Assembly (NCBI GenBank): GCA_039698075.1
Contig: JBDKTJ010000110.1
Location: forward strand, 1-32,264
Length of the DNA stretch: 32,264 nucleotides
Direction: 5' to 3'
Origin: JAJFVC01 sp039698075
GTDB taxonomy: Bacteria; Planctomycetota; Planctomycetia; Pirellulales; Thermoguttaceae
The position numbers and the translations under genes were made by a program. Below are positions 24,987-32,264 of the stretch, one piece after another (within the stretch, counting starts at the first letter, position 1; each line of letters starts with the position of its first letter). The notes beneath the pieces were generated by a model that made no database searches, had not been told where the DNA came from, and saw only the letters and a program-made list of their open reading frames with translations.

Positions 24987-24989
24987 AAT

Positions 24990-26285
24990 TTACGAGTGTT
25001 GCCGCGGAAGGTCCGAAGCCGCCGGCGTCTCGACTTGGTAGTCACGACGGAATGTGTATCTCAACGCGGCGAACATGGCCAAGCAGCCGATTAAATAGGC
25101 CAACGAAAGCGAGGCGAAGCCGTAAGACAATCCTTTTCCATCGGCGAAGTATGTGCAGCAACAACCAAGCAGCCAAGGCGACGTAGAACCGAACAGGAAA
25201 GCGACCATCGTCATCATGGCGATCGCCGACGCCCGATAACGCGGAGCAATCGCGTCGAAAAGCGACGCCTGCGTGTTCGACTCGTACAATCCACGGCAAA
25301 GTCCCATGGCGGCCATGGCAACCCAGGTGGCGATGGGATGATTGGCCAGTCCCATGAAAAGAATCACGGGAACGCCAAGCATCATCGCGACAATTTGCAG
25401 TTCGAGGCGAAATTGACGCCGCGTCGGCACAATCGCGTCGGATAGTCGCCCGCCGATTAAAACACCGACCATGGCCGCGACGTGGTGATAGAGCATGGAA
25501 AAACCACCGGCGACGGCCAACGAAAGCCCAAACTTTTCACCGACCAACGTCGGCGCCCAAATGACATAGGCGTTATTGACGAACACAATTGCTGTAAATC
25601 CGACAGTGAGCAAGAGCGCCGTCGGCGTGCGAAACAAAATGCCTAGCGCCTCGACTGGTCTGACTCTCGCACCAGTCGCATCGCCGTCGGCCGAATCTCG
25701 CGGCGAGTTTTTCAGACGGAAACAGAGAAGGACGCCAAGCAGAATACCGCCGCATCCGAAAATATAAAATGCGGCACGCCAGCCCCAGTGCTGGGCGACA
25801 TATCCGCCCAGGAAACCGCTGGCAATCACGCCGAGATACACCGCGCACTGATGCACCGACAATGCAATCGCCCGGGTCTTTTTGTGAAATTGCGCCAAAA
25901 GCGAATAGGCCGCGGGCGCGTAAAACGCCTCGCCGCCTGCGGTGGCCACACTGCGAAACAGGATCAAATCGACCACGCCATGAGCCATTCCCGTCACCAT
26001 CGTGGCGAAGCTCCAGAAGATCAAACTGCAGGTGATGATCCATTTCCGGCTGCAAATGTCGCCTAGATAACCGGTGATGGGCATGAGCAACGCCAGCGTC
26101 GCAAAGAGCACGGAGCCGACAAGTCCCAACTGTGAATCGGTCAGGTTCAGGTCGGCCTTGATCGCCGGCAGCACGACACCGAAAATCCCGCGATCGCCCT
26201 GATGAAAAAAGAACGCTAAAAACAATAGCGCAAGCAGCTCCCAGCGGTAAAACCGAGGCGATGGCGTCTCAGCAGTATTGGACAT
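24990..26285 (-). CDS. MFS transporter (anion:cation symporter type)
   Basis: The 431-residue protein has about twelve hydrophobic helices and the usual MFS halves. The first half holds the loop 2-3 motif GYLGDICSRKWIITC (form of G-x-x-x-D-x-x-x-R-K); FRSVATAGGEAFYAPAAYSL (helix 4) and VIASGFLGGYVAQHWGWRAA (helix 5) follow. The second half repeats a GGRLSDAIVPTRRQ loop. Proteins of this style import organic anions such as sugar acids with protons. Its place between an oxidoreductase and two sugar-acid enzymes supports that role. ATG 26285 is chosen because the first helix begins about 15 residues later; the frame extends further into the SDR gene. No strong ribosome-binding site is visible, so coupling to the SDR gene 16 bases upstream is likely. 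Confidence 0.9.
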   Translation of the reverse strand: MSNTAETPSPRFYRWELLALLFLAFFFHQGDRGIFGVVLPAIKADLNLTDSQLGLVGSVLFATLALLMPITGYLGDICSRKWIITCSLIFWSFATMVTGMAHGVVDLILFRSVATAGGEAFYAPAAYSLLAQFHKKTRAIALSVHQCAVYLGVIASGFLGGYVAQHWGWRAAFYIFGCGGILLGVLLCFRLKNSPRDSADGDATGARVRPVEALGILFRTPTALLLTVGFTAIVFVNNAYVIWAPTLVGEKFGLSLAVAGGFSMLYHHVAAMVGVLIGGRLSDAIVPTRRQFRLELQIVAMMLGVPVILFMGLANHPIATWVAMAAMGLCRGLYESNTQASLFDAIAPRYRASAIAMMTMVAFLFGSTSPWLLGCCCTYFADGKGLSYGFASLSLAYLIGCLAMFAALRYTFRRDYQVETPAASDLPRQHS

Positions 26286-26301
26286 GGCGTCTTTCACGGG
26301 T

Positions 26302-27087
26302 TTACACATCCAAGGCAGCAGGCATGTGTTGGGCCGAGCAGCCGCCGTCGACCACGAGTCGGGCGCCGTGAACGCTCGACGCCTCGTCGGACGCCATAAA
26401 TAGAACAGCGTTGGCGACTTCGACGCCCGTTGCTTCCCTGCCAAGCGGGACATTGGCCCGACGTTGTTGGACGTCCTCGTCCTGCAGAACCTTCCATCGT
26501 TCCGTATAAATATAGCCCGGTGCAACCGTGTTGACCCGAATTCCATGCGGCCCAAGATCGACAGCCATGGCACGCGTCAGTGCGTCGATGCCGCCCTTGC
26601 TGGCACAATAGCCGACCCGTTTGCGAATCGCACGGGCGGACACGTTCGACCCAAGATTGACGATTGCGCCGCCACCCTGGGTGATCATCATTCGGGCCGC
26701 TTCGCGTGCCACGTGGAACGAGCCGACCAGATTGACGCGGACGACCTTCTCAAAAAACTCCAACGGCGTGTCTTCAAACGAATATCCGCAGCCCTGCAAC
26801 ACAGCATTGTTGACCAGCACATCAAGCCGGCCGGCCTTGGTGCGAATTAGCGTAAAAAGATTTTGAACCTCCGCCGGATTGCTCAAATCGGCCGGAGCCT
26901 CGATAACCTGCTCAAAGCCACGAGCTTTCAATTCGCTCACGGCTTTCTGAACGCCCTCGACAGTGCTGCCGTTGACAAACACGGTCGCGCCCTCCTCGGC
27001 AAAGCGAGCGGCGATTTCCAGGCCCGTGTTCCGGCTCGCACCGGTCACTAAAACAATCTTATTGGTGAAACGCATAGGTGTACTCAT
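26302..27087 (-). CDS. Short-chain dehydrogenase/reductase
   Basis: This 261-residue classical SDR should oxidise or reduce a carbonyl/hydroxyl pair with NAD(P). It has the cofactor motif VTGASRNTG (residues 15-22, Asn in place of a usual Gly/Ile), LDVLVNNAV (a variant of NNAG), IVNLGSNVS with the catalytic Ser, Tyr160 and Lys164 in YCASKGG, and VNTVAPGYIYTERW. The C-terminus closes with ASSVHGARLVVDGGCSAQ, typical of the family. The exact substrate is unknown, but position at the head of a sugar-acid operon suggests a sugar or sugar lactone. ATG 27087 is chosen; 27075 is an alternative, and neither has a clear ribosome-binding site. The upstream flank holds a MITE-like element. Confidence 0.92.
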   Translation of the reverse strand: MSTPMRFTNKIVLVTGASRNTGLEIAARFAEEGATVFVNGSTVEGVQKAVSELKARGFEQVIEAPADLSNPAEVQNLFTLIRTKAGRLDVLVNNAVLQGCGYSFEDTPLEFFEKVVRVNLVGSFHVAREAARMMITQGGGAIVNLGSNVSARAIRKRVGYCASKGGIDALTRAMAVDLGPHGIRVNTVAPGYIYTERWKVLQDEDVQQRRANVPLGREATGVEVANAVLFMASDEASSVHGARLVVDGGCSAQHMPAALDV

Positions 27088-27329
27088 CTTGGAATTGAAT
27101 CTGCTGCAAAATGCTAACAACTGGGTGACTATTTCGAAAGCGAATCGCAAAACTCACGGACCGGCTTGTCCGCAATCAGGGAAGCGTCGTGCCATGAACG
27201 GCCGTTTGAGCAGCCTAGCTGAGATAACAAAGGTCCGTACGGATTTCATAATGTTTGTTTTTCATTTTTGTCCATTCGCATGGCGGACGAAGGCGGCGGA
27301 ATATCATTACTGAGGAATAACAGTCTAAG

Positions 27330-27496
27330 TGAACTTTTGCAAATTTTAAAATGGAAGTTCCCTCTCCCTCCGGGAGAGGGTTAGGGTGAGGGCTGAACTG
27401 CAACGAAATACCCTCGTTTTCTAGATGTGTCGCCTAAAAGGCCCTCACCCCTTGCCCCTCTCCCAAAGGGCGAGGGGACGAATTTACAAAACTTCA
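27330..27496. mobile_element. MITE-like inverted-repeat element with REP-type hairpins
   Basis: The ends are imperfect inverted copies of 18 bases (TGAACTTTTGCAAATTTT at 27330-27347 and the complement of TGAAGTTTTGTAAATTCG at 27479-27496, four mismatches). Just inside lie two GC-rich hairpins. One is a perfect CCCTCTCCC/GGGAGAGGG stem (27360-27380), the other is CCCCTCTCCC/GGGCGAGGGG with one mismatch (27455-27477). The flanking GGGTGAGGGC and GCCCTCACCC blocks are also inverted to each other. No coding frame is supported. It may be a non-autonomous element or a REP-pair. Confidence 0.65.
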
Positions 27497-27566
27497 GGTC
27501 TAAATTAATTAGCCTAACTTCACGCGGTTTAAACTGCAACGTTTTCCCACTCGGGAAAAGTGTCGC
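27396..27566 (+). repeat. Two imperfect direct repeats overlapping the MITE-like element
   Basis: The segments 27396-27433 and 27532-27566 share the order AACTGCAACG, CTCG, GTGTCGC with similar spacing. The second copy contains a perfect TTTTCCC-ACTC-GGGAAAA hairpin (27542-27559). Their purpose is unknown. Confidence 0.4.
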
Positions 27567-27723
27567 ATCCGTGCCCGTGCAAGGTATAAAACACTTCTGT
27601 TTCCATTCACTGTAATCGCAACACCAATTACGCGCAACGAGGTTTTAGCTCATTCTTTGTAGGAAAACGACCACACAACAGCTCAACCAATGAATCTTCG
27701 CCCCTTCAGTGACATTTCTGGGT
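27567..27723. other. Intergenic stretch with no feature seen
   Basis: With the repeats to its left this completes a gene-free span of about 640 bases between the SDR gene and the glycoside hydrolase remnant. It is AT-rich, with no supported reading frame or clear promoter. Confidence 0.4.
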
Positions 27724-28417
27724 TCAACACTTCACCTCGATCAAATCCGTGCATCCTCGAATGCGCACCGCAACAAATCGCTTGCCGTCTTTCTCTGACA
27801 TGGACGCCACCACTGCTGAATTCAACTTCGAGGACGCCACAAGAGCCGTCGGCAGAACGATGGTCCGCCGCAATGCGGCGTCGGCTTTCCCAGGCAAAAG
27901 GGTCAGCTTCACGAGCTGTCCGTCTTTTACCCCAACTTCGACCACGAGATTGCCATAGCAGGCGAGTTTGAACGCATAGTTTTTCCACGTTTCAGAAACG
28001 GCGGGCGCAATAAGGATTTCGTCGCCTCGGTTCTGCACCAGCGTTTGATTCATCGCATAGACGAAATTTTCCGAGGCGGTCGAAAACCATGGATGCATCG
28101 ACACCGTCGGCTCATGAATCTCAAACAACTCAGCAAAACAGCCTGCGTCCTCGGCCGCCTTCGAAAGCAGCTTCATCGGCTCGCGTTTGTCCTTTAATAT
28201 CGCCGTCGCGGAAGCAAGCCAGCCGGCATACCAAGCGCAGAGCGACTTGCCCACCGGATACATGTTTCCAGAAGCCTGCCCTTTTTCGATAAACCAGAGA
28301 TATTGGAACCAAGCCGGCAATGCGATATTCGACATGTGGAAGACGTGATCCATCTCAAAACCCGGCGGCGGCGCGCCCTCAAATCCGTTTTCCATCGCTT
28401 CCCATTAAACGTTTCAT
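27724..28417 (-). pseudogene. C-terminal remnant of a large glycoside hydrolase
   Basis: The 223-residue frame (ATG 28395) looks like only the end of an (alpha/alpha)6-barrel glycoside hydrolase with its C-terminal beta domain, as in GH95-like or related families. WFSTASENFVYAMNQTLVQN is followed by GDEILIAPAVSETWKNYAFK and VVEVGVKDGQLVKLTLLPG. The family match is by pattern only. A ribosome-binding site (AAGGA) and an ATG at 28417 stand upstream but open a different frame (MKRLMGSDGKRI, then stop). This suggests that the original start and the surviving 3' end were brought together by a deletion. No signal peptide remains. I expect it to be non-functional, although translation from 28395 cannot be excluded. 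Confidence 0.6.
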
Positions 28418-28446
28418 GTTGTCGTTCCTTGATCTTTGTGGTTACG

Positions 28447-28888
28447 CTACTTCTTGTTTACACTTGTCAAACTGAAATCGAAATGATTTTGCCCGTTAGC
28501 AGCGACGGTGATCGCCAATGCTTTTTCCTCGTTGAATGAAATCGGGGCCGTGATCTCGATCGTTTTTCCCGATTGCGGGTCTTTGAAAGTTCTGCCCGTG
28601 CCTTTCCACTTCTGAATGCTCACAACATACTTGCCGGGCATCAGCCCCTTGGCGGCCGAAACCGAGAAGTTGCCAGCACTGTCGGTGGCCGCACCGCTCG
28701 TATGGCCACCGGCGCCGGGCGCCGGCCTAAAACTGATCACGGCGCCCACAAACGGCTCACCATCGAGCGACACCATGCCGCTAAACGCCTGGTCGGCCAT
28801 CGCCACGGCGGCAGCCCGCTAATACCGCAACACCGAGCATCGTCTGACCAATCAACACCAACAACTTCGGCCTTCGTTGAAATGTCAT
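28447..28888 (-). pseudogene. Carboxypeptidase-regulatory-like lipoprotein with a frameshift
   Basis: From ATG 28888, with GAGGA seven bases upstream, the frame encodes a lipoprotein signal (MTFQRRPKLLVLIGQTMLGV, then AVLAGC) but stops after 35 codons. Removing one C just after the lipobox Cys joins it to the long frame that reads MADQAFSGMVSLDGEPFVGA, VISFRPAPG, SAGNFSVSAAKGLMPGKYVV and ends NHFDFSLTSVNKK. That body is the small beta-sandwich common in planctomycete surface lipoproteins. The junction lies near 28809-28818. Either the gene is a recent pseudogene or the base is a sequencing error. It follows the GH-A hydrolase by 25 bases. Confidence 0.7.
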
Positions 28889-28913
28889 AGGCTTTCCTCG
28901 GGCACTATTTTCG

Positions 28914-30341
28914 CTAGTCTTTCACATCTTTAGTCATTTCGACCTGCGAACGTTCGGCGATCATGATCGGGCTATCCCAAAGCGGCAATTGCGAAAACGT
29001 CGTGTTTTCGCCTTCCGTTTTCCAAGTCGATTTCGCTATTTCAAAAACCTTGCCGGTAATCATTTCCACATACACCGGGTCTTGAAACGCCGCGCCCTTG
29101 ATTGTCAGATCGACGGGATCCCATTTCAGGTCGTCGCTCGGTATTTTATCGCTATACCAAACCAAAACGACGGATTTCCCGTCTTTTTGGAATCCGGCGA
29201 CCGTTGTCTTTCGCGGCGAGTTCGATTTATGTTTCAATTCGCCGACGATCTTCACCGTATCGTCGAAGAAGCCTGCCATGTGCTGCACGCCGTAGTAGGC
29301 AGGCCGCTTGTAAATGAGCTGGTGCAACAGATTGGAGCGGATCAGGCCAAACGACTGCAACATGTTCGTGTAACGCAAGTCGATGATGGTGAAGACCGAT
29401 GTGGGAATGCCTCGCATGTGATCGCTCGCCATGCGGCGCAAATCCCATTTCGCTTGGCTGTATTCCGTCCAAGGATAAAACGCCATGGCATGGGTCCACT
29501 CCAATGCGGAGGGGCAGCCGGCTTCGCCTTGATAAATGCGATATTTCGGACTGTATGATTGGACGAGCTTTCGGAATCCCTCGCCATTGCCCTGGTCAGG
29601 ATTCAGCGAGTAGGGATGATAAATCCAATAGTCCACCAAGTCCAATTTGCCTTGTGTTTTGAGTTCGTCCAACACTGGCCGCGTGCAGCCATATTCCGTG
29701 ACAAGGACGACCGAGTTCGGCTGAAGTTTTTTTATAAGTTCGGCCGTCGGCTGCAACAACGCCGCGTAGTCTTTTTCCTGCCTGAACGGCTCATTCCATA
29801 TTTCCCATTCGTTGACAGTGTCTTTGTAGCGATTCACCGTCGCCTCGACGTACTTCAACCAAGCGTCAAGAGTTTCTTTGGAATGAACGACGGGCGCCAA
29901 GCCCGCACCCAAATCAAGCGTAGATTTGTAAATCGGATTGCCGTAGCACAAGCAAATCCAAGGCTTTACTTTTTGTTCGTTGAGTCCGTAAACGCATTCG
30001 TCGAGCCAGACGAAATCATAAACGCCTTTTTCCTTTTCGCACTTGGCCCAACCGCTTTGGAGCCTGGCGTGCTTCACGCCAAGCTGGCCGACGTAACCCT
30101 TGTAGACGCTGAACTTCGCATAATCGCGATCGAGCGTTTCGCACCCGACCGACCAAGAGGACGATTGAATATCCTTCGAATGCTTGGTAGCAATCCATCC
30201 GATCTGCTTCAGCTCTGGCCCCGATGCCTTGAATTTGTTCCAGGTTACGTTTAGGAAAGTTTGGGGCGTGGGTTTAGGTTTGCCCATGACTGCAGGACAA
30301 ACAAACAAGCTGAGCAAAAGAACGACCGCTATTTTTTTCAT
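28914..30341 (-). CDS. Exported clan GH-A glycoside hydrolase (GH39-like)
   Basis: The 475-residue protein has an N-terminal signal peptide (MKKIAVVLLLSLFVCPAVMG) and a TIM-barrel glycoside hydrolase body. The acid/base Glu184 is in NEWEIWNEPF, the clan GH-A hallmark, and the likely nucleophile Glu273 is in YRIYQGEAGCPS. LGVKHARLQSGWAKCEKEKG (strand 2) and KPWICLCYGNP (strand 3) fit the same fold. A small beta domain closes the chain (TTVAGFQKDGKSVVLVWYSD). The pattern is closest to GH39-like enzymes, but the exact family and substrate are uncertain. ATG 30341 is chosen because GAGGA lies nine bases upstream. It lies after a DUF1559 gene and a lipoprotein gene on the same strand and probably acts outside the cytoplasm on plant or algal polysaccharide. 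Confidence 0.88.
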   Translation of the reverse strand: MKKIAVVLLLSLFVCPAVMGKPKPTPQTFLNVTWNKFKASGPELKQIGWIATKHSKDIQSSSWSVGCETLDRDYAKFSVYKGYVGQLGVKHARLQSGWAKCEKEKGVYDFVWLDECVYGLNEQKVKPWICLCYGNPIYKSTLDLGAGLAPVVHSKETLDAWLKYVEATVNRYKDTVNEWEIWNEPFRQEKDYAALLQPTAELIKKLQPNSVVLVTEYGCTRPVLDELKTQGKLDLVDYWIYHPYSLNPDQGNGEGFRKLVQSYSPKYRIYQGEAGCPSALEWTHAMAFYPWTEYSQAKWDLRRMASDHMRGIPTSVFTIIDLRYTNMLQSFGLIRSNLLHQLIYKRPAYYGVQHMAGFFDDTVKIVGELKHKSNSPRKTTVAGFQKDGKSVVLVWYSDKIPSDDLKWDPVDLTIKGAAFQDPVYVEMITGKVFEIAKSTWKTEGENTTFSQLPLWDSPIMIAERSQVEMTKDVKD

Positions 30342-30501
30342 AATCTGCAATCCTCGAAGATGGCAGGTAGAAGAAGGTGGGAAAAAGGCGTAATTTCACG
30401 AACTCCTTACCAGTGCGCCGGAATCGTCTCTCCGCCGTTTGGCGCACCAACCAACAAAGTGAATATTGCTGCCGAAAAACGGACGCTACCGTCACATAGA
30501 C

Positions 30502-30522
30502 GCGTTCTCGCGAAAAGAACGC
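30502..30522 (-). terminator. Hairpin at the end of the lipoprotein gene
   Basis: A perfect 7-bp stem (GCGTTCT with AGAACGC) with a seven-base loop begins right at the stop codon. No T run follows, so it may slow transcription or protect the mRNA end rather than terminate. Confidence 0.35.
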
Positions 30523-30965
30523 TACTTCAAATCCAAAATCACAGGATCGTTGGCGCCCGGCCGCACCTCCACCGTAATTCCACTCGTCGCACAAGAATTG
30601 TATTTTTCAGGGATCAATAGTTCTCCCAATGGACGTTCGCCCACAGTACGATCCGAATTTTGCTTTTCACGGCATGTGATGCGGACGCAATGTTTTCCGA
30701 TGGGAGCACCGTCACCTTCACCGGGGGTCATCATTTGAAAGGAGCCGTCCTGGCGAATCTTGCCTACAGCATATTGGCCGCGATCCGGTTGAAACAGCAC
30801 AGTTCCAAACTGCAACGGCTTGCCTTGATAGGTCACCTTGCCGCTCACGGGCGCCAGTTCACGGCCGCGTTTACCGCCGCAGCCGGCGAAAGTCGCTACA
30901 ATTATGGCCAGCATGAGCGGTGGAATCAGAGTCTGAAGTGCGCGGTGTGGCATAGTAAGTGACAT
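30522..30965 (-). CDS. Small lipoprotein with carboxypeptidase-regulatory-like fold
   Basis: The product of about 147 residues has a signal peptide ending VATFAGC, a lipobox. The body reads PVSGKVTYQGKPLQFGTVLF, then QPDRG, IRQDGSFQM and PGEGDGAPIGKHCVRI. This is the beta-sandwich repeat found in hundreds of copies in planctomycete genomes, typically next to DUF1559 genes. Its function is not known; a surface or periplasmic binding role is assumed. Starts at 30965 and 30953 are both possible, without clear ribosome-binding sites; the frame is open to 30992. It lies 73 bases after the DUF1559 gene and about 180 before the glycoside hydrolase on the same strand. Confidence 0.85.
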   Translation of the reverse strand: MSLTMPHRALQTLIPPLMLAIIVATFAGCGGKRGRELAPVSGKVTYQGKPLQFGTVLFQPDRGQYAVGKIRQDGSFQMMTPGEGDGAPIGKHCVRITCREKQNSDRTVGERPLGELLIPEKYNSCATSGITVEVRPGANDPVILDLK

Positions 30966-31038
30966 AGTAATTGGTGATTCGTGCGAAGCCAATAGCAGCT
31001 TTGTTCTTCAATCCTCGATTCCTAATCTTCTGTCGCGT

Positions 31039-32031
31039 TTACGGCACGGAGGCATTTTCATCGCCAGCAACAGTGGCCAAGGCCCGATACGTGCTCCACA
31101 AAATGCTTTCCGACAGGAAAGAGACGCTGCCGTCGCCGATCAGGAAATTCGCACCATTGGGATGAAAACTGCTGAAGGGCGCGAAGTTAAAATAGCCATC
31201 AACGCTACTGCTCGTATCCACGCTTCTGGAATTGATTCCGTAGTCGTCAATAACTTTGCACGAGTAAAAACAGCCCCCCTTATACGTGCCTATAATCCAG
31301 GGACGACACATGCCCGGTGCGGTGTCCCAAGCGTAATATTCGATGATGGACATTTCGCCAATAGCGAGCGTGTTGCTCAAGCCGTCTTTTACATCTGCTA
31401 TGCGACGCGCGAAACCGACGCCAAACATTCCATTCATTGGAATGCTGCCGTAACCCGGAGCCTTCGTAAACGGCTTCACGGTTGGGTAGGTTCCGGCGAC
31501 GCCATTATAGGTCGTAATGGCTCCCGGGGCCCCTATACTGGGCGGCGAGGATGTAGCTGAGTAGACAACCTCATACGGCCATGAAGGGCATACATAGCAC
31601 GAGATGGGAATCAGCCAAGAGGTTACTGAACCGGAACAAGGGTTTTGATTCAGTGCTATTTTTGGTTGGATCTGACTATAAAGCGGTTCAAGCTCCAAAA
31701 AAGGCAATAGGTGCGCAAAGTGCCCGTAGGTAGCCGTTACCGTCGACCCGCTTGCACCCATGGGAAAATAGCCACCAGACAAGCTGGCGTAATTGTGCAT
31801 GGCCAGCCCCATCTGCTTCAGGTTATTGATGCATTGTATTCGGCGGGCCTCCTCGCGGGCCGATTGCACCGCCGGAAGCAGCAATGCAATCAAAATGCCA
31901 ATGATCGTGATGACCACCAAAAGTTCCACTAACGTAAAACCGTGGCTCGAGGATCGATGCAGGCAAGAGAACGAACAACGCCGAACGAACTTCCTGTTGC
32001 GATTCGGATGGATTTGAGACAGATAAGACAT
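31039..32031 (-). CDS. DUF1559 prepilin-type protein
   Basis: DUF1559 proteins are planctomycete-rich, pseudopilin-like surface proteins. This 330-residue protein has a long basic leader and the type IV prepilin cleavage motif HGFTLVELLVVITIIG (cut after Gly31, Glu36 conserved) followed by a hydrophobic helix and AVQSAREEARRIQCINNLKQ with GLAMHNY. The C-terminus carries the family signature FHPNGANFLIGDGSVSFL. The middle has several Cys and Tyr residues and DGLSNTLAIGE, also family-typical. Processing by a PilD-type peptidase is expected. ATG 32031 has AGGAG nine bases upstream. A sigma-54-like promoter lies about 50 bases upstream. The lipoprotein and GH-A genes follow on the same strand. 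Confidence 0.94.
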   Translation of the reverse strand: MSYLSQIHPNRNRKFVRRCSFSCLHRSSSHGFTLVELLVVITIIGILIALLLPAVQSAREEARRIQCINNLKQMGLAMHNYASLSGGYFPMGASGSTVTATYGHFAHLLPFLELEPLYSQIQPKIALNQNPCSGSVTSWLIPISCYVCPSWPYEVVYSATSSPPSIGAPGAITTYNGVAGTYPTVKPFTKAPGYGSIPMNGMFGVGFARRIADVKDGLSNTLAIGEMSIIEYYAWDTAPGMCRPWIIGTYKGGCFYSCKVIDDYGINSRSVDTSSSVDGYFNFAPFSSFHPNGANFLIGDGSVSFLSESILWSTYRALATVAGDENASVP

Positions 32032-32078
32032 GATACGATTCTCCTGATAACTTAGCGGTACTTTTAGGCCTCTCCACC

Positions 32079-32094
32079 TGCATTACCTGTGCCA
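32079..32094 (-). promoter_or_regulatory. Sigma-54-type promoter of the DUF1559 gene
   Basis: The minus strand reads TGGCACAGGTAATGCA. The -24 element TGGCAC is perfect, the spacing is five bases, and the -12 element ATGCA differs from TTGCA at one position. The expected start near 32068 leaves a leader of about 37 bases with the AGGAG site. Confidence 0.6.
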
Positions 32095-32115
32095 GCATTC
32101 TGTACGGCGGATTTT

Positions 32116-32150
32116 GGATGGCGGAGAGGGTCATGCGCTCTCCGCCATCC
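32116..32150. terminator. Long perfect hairpin between PEP-CTERM and DUF1559 genes
   Basis: GGATGGCGGAGAG (32116-32128) and CTCTCCGCCATCC (32138-32150) form a perfect 13-bp stem with a nine-base loop. It lies after the PEP-CTERM stop and just before the sigma-54-like box. In the direction of these genes no T run follows, so it may be a terminator of unusual form or a barrier to read-through. Confidence 0.5.
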
Positions 32151-32170
32151 GCCATCCATCCCGCGCTTTT

Positions 32171-32264
32171 TTACTTTCGCTTGCGCCAAGCGTAAGCGAC
32201 CAGGCCGAGCAGACCGCCCAGCAACATCACGGCGGTGGCCGGTTCCGGAACCGCCGCAACGGTG
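32171..32264 (-). CDS. C-terminal end of a PEP-CTERM protein (partial)
   Basis: The last 30 codons before the TAA at 32171-32173 read VPEPATAVMLLGGLLGLVAY followed by AWRKRK. This is a textbook PEP-CTERM tail: the Pro-Glu-Pro motif, a hydrophobic helix and a basic end. The rest of the gene lies beyond the window. Its tail is unrelated in detail to that of the other PEP-CTERM protein (4328-5371). Confidence 0.9.
   Translation of the reverse strand, partial: TVAAVPEPATAVMLLGGLLGLVAYAWRKRK

Noticed and set aside
27360..27477. CRISPR array or CRISPR-like repeats
   Set aside because: There are only two palindromic copies in opposite orientation and no regular spacers; REP/MITE-like is the better description.
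27427..27615. Small plus-strand open frame of 62 codons
   Set aside because: It reads through the REP-type hairpins of the MITE-like element and has no start signal or homology.

Overview
The window reads as a chromosomal segment of a planctomycete (phylum Planctomycetota, probably Pirellulales-like). The evidence is the DUF1559 prepilin-like protein with its H-x-N-G / D-G-S motif, PEP-CTERM sorting tails, small carboxypeptidase-regulatory-like lipoproteins, a high-GC backbone, and an integrase remnant of the type common in this phylum. There are two tRNA genes (Arg-UCU and Ile-GAU), no rRNA and no CRISPR array.

Left part, about 1-21,700, is a GC-rich housekeeping core. From the left it holds tRNA-Arg; xseA; an exported protein of unknown function whose start overlaps the end of guaB; a hinT-galM-PEP-CTERM run closed by a strong terminator; hemD; and a DUF362 - NapH/NapG-type ferredoxin - nnrE cluster. 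After holA comes a long minus-strand run, in reading order metK, orphan parA, hemY, a lipoprotein, moxR, DUF58 and DUF4129. hemD and hemY both belong to haem synthesis but lie far apart. The moxR-DUF58-DUF4129 trio is the well-known envelope-associated AAA+ cluster.

Right part, about 21,700-32,264, is more AT-rich and looks like an accessory island. Beside tRNA-Ile lies a tyrosine integrase gene broken by two frameshifts and apparently a core deletion, abutting a truncated IS256-type transposase. Next comes a four-gene minus-strand operon (SDR dehydrogenase, MFS transporter, metallo-beta-lactamase-fold lactonase-like protein, enolase-superfamily galactonate-dehydratase-like protein) that together suggests uptake and catabolism of a sugar acid. 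A 167-bp MITE-like inverted repeat separates it from a second group: a DUF1559 protein with a sigma-54-like promoter, a lipoprotein, a clan GH-A glycoside hydrolase, a frameshifted lipoprotein and the 3' remnant of another glycoside hydrolase. The window ends inside a second PEP-CTERM gene.

I did not find a clearly undescribed defence or biosynthetic system. The most unusual intact object is the single-chain NapH-NapG-like polyferredoxin with a Tat-like motif in its middle, next to a Tat-signal DUF362 protein. The island's decay (broken integrase, truncated IS, frameshifted and truncated genes) is the other main point of interest.
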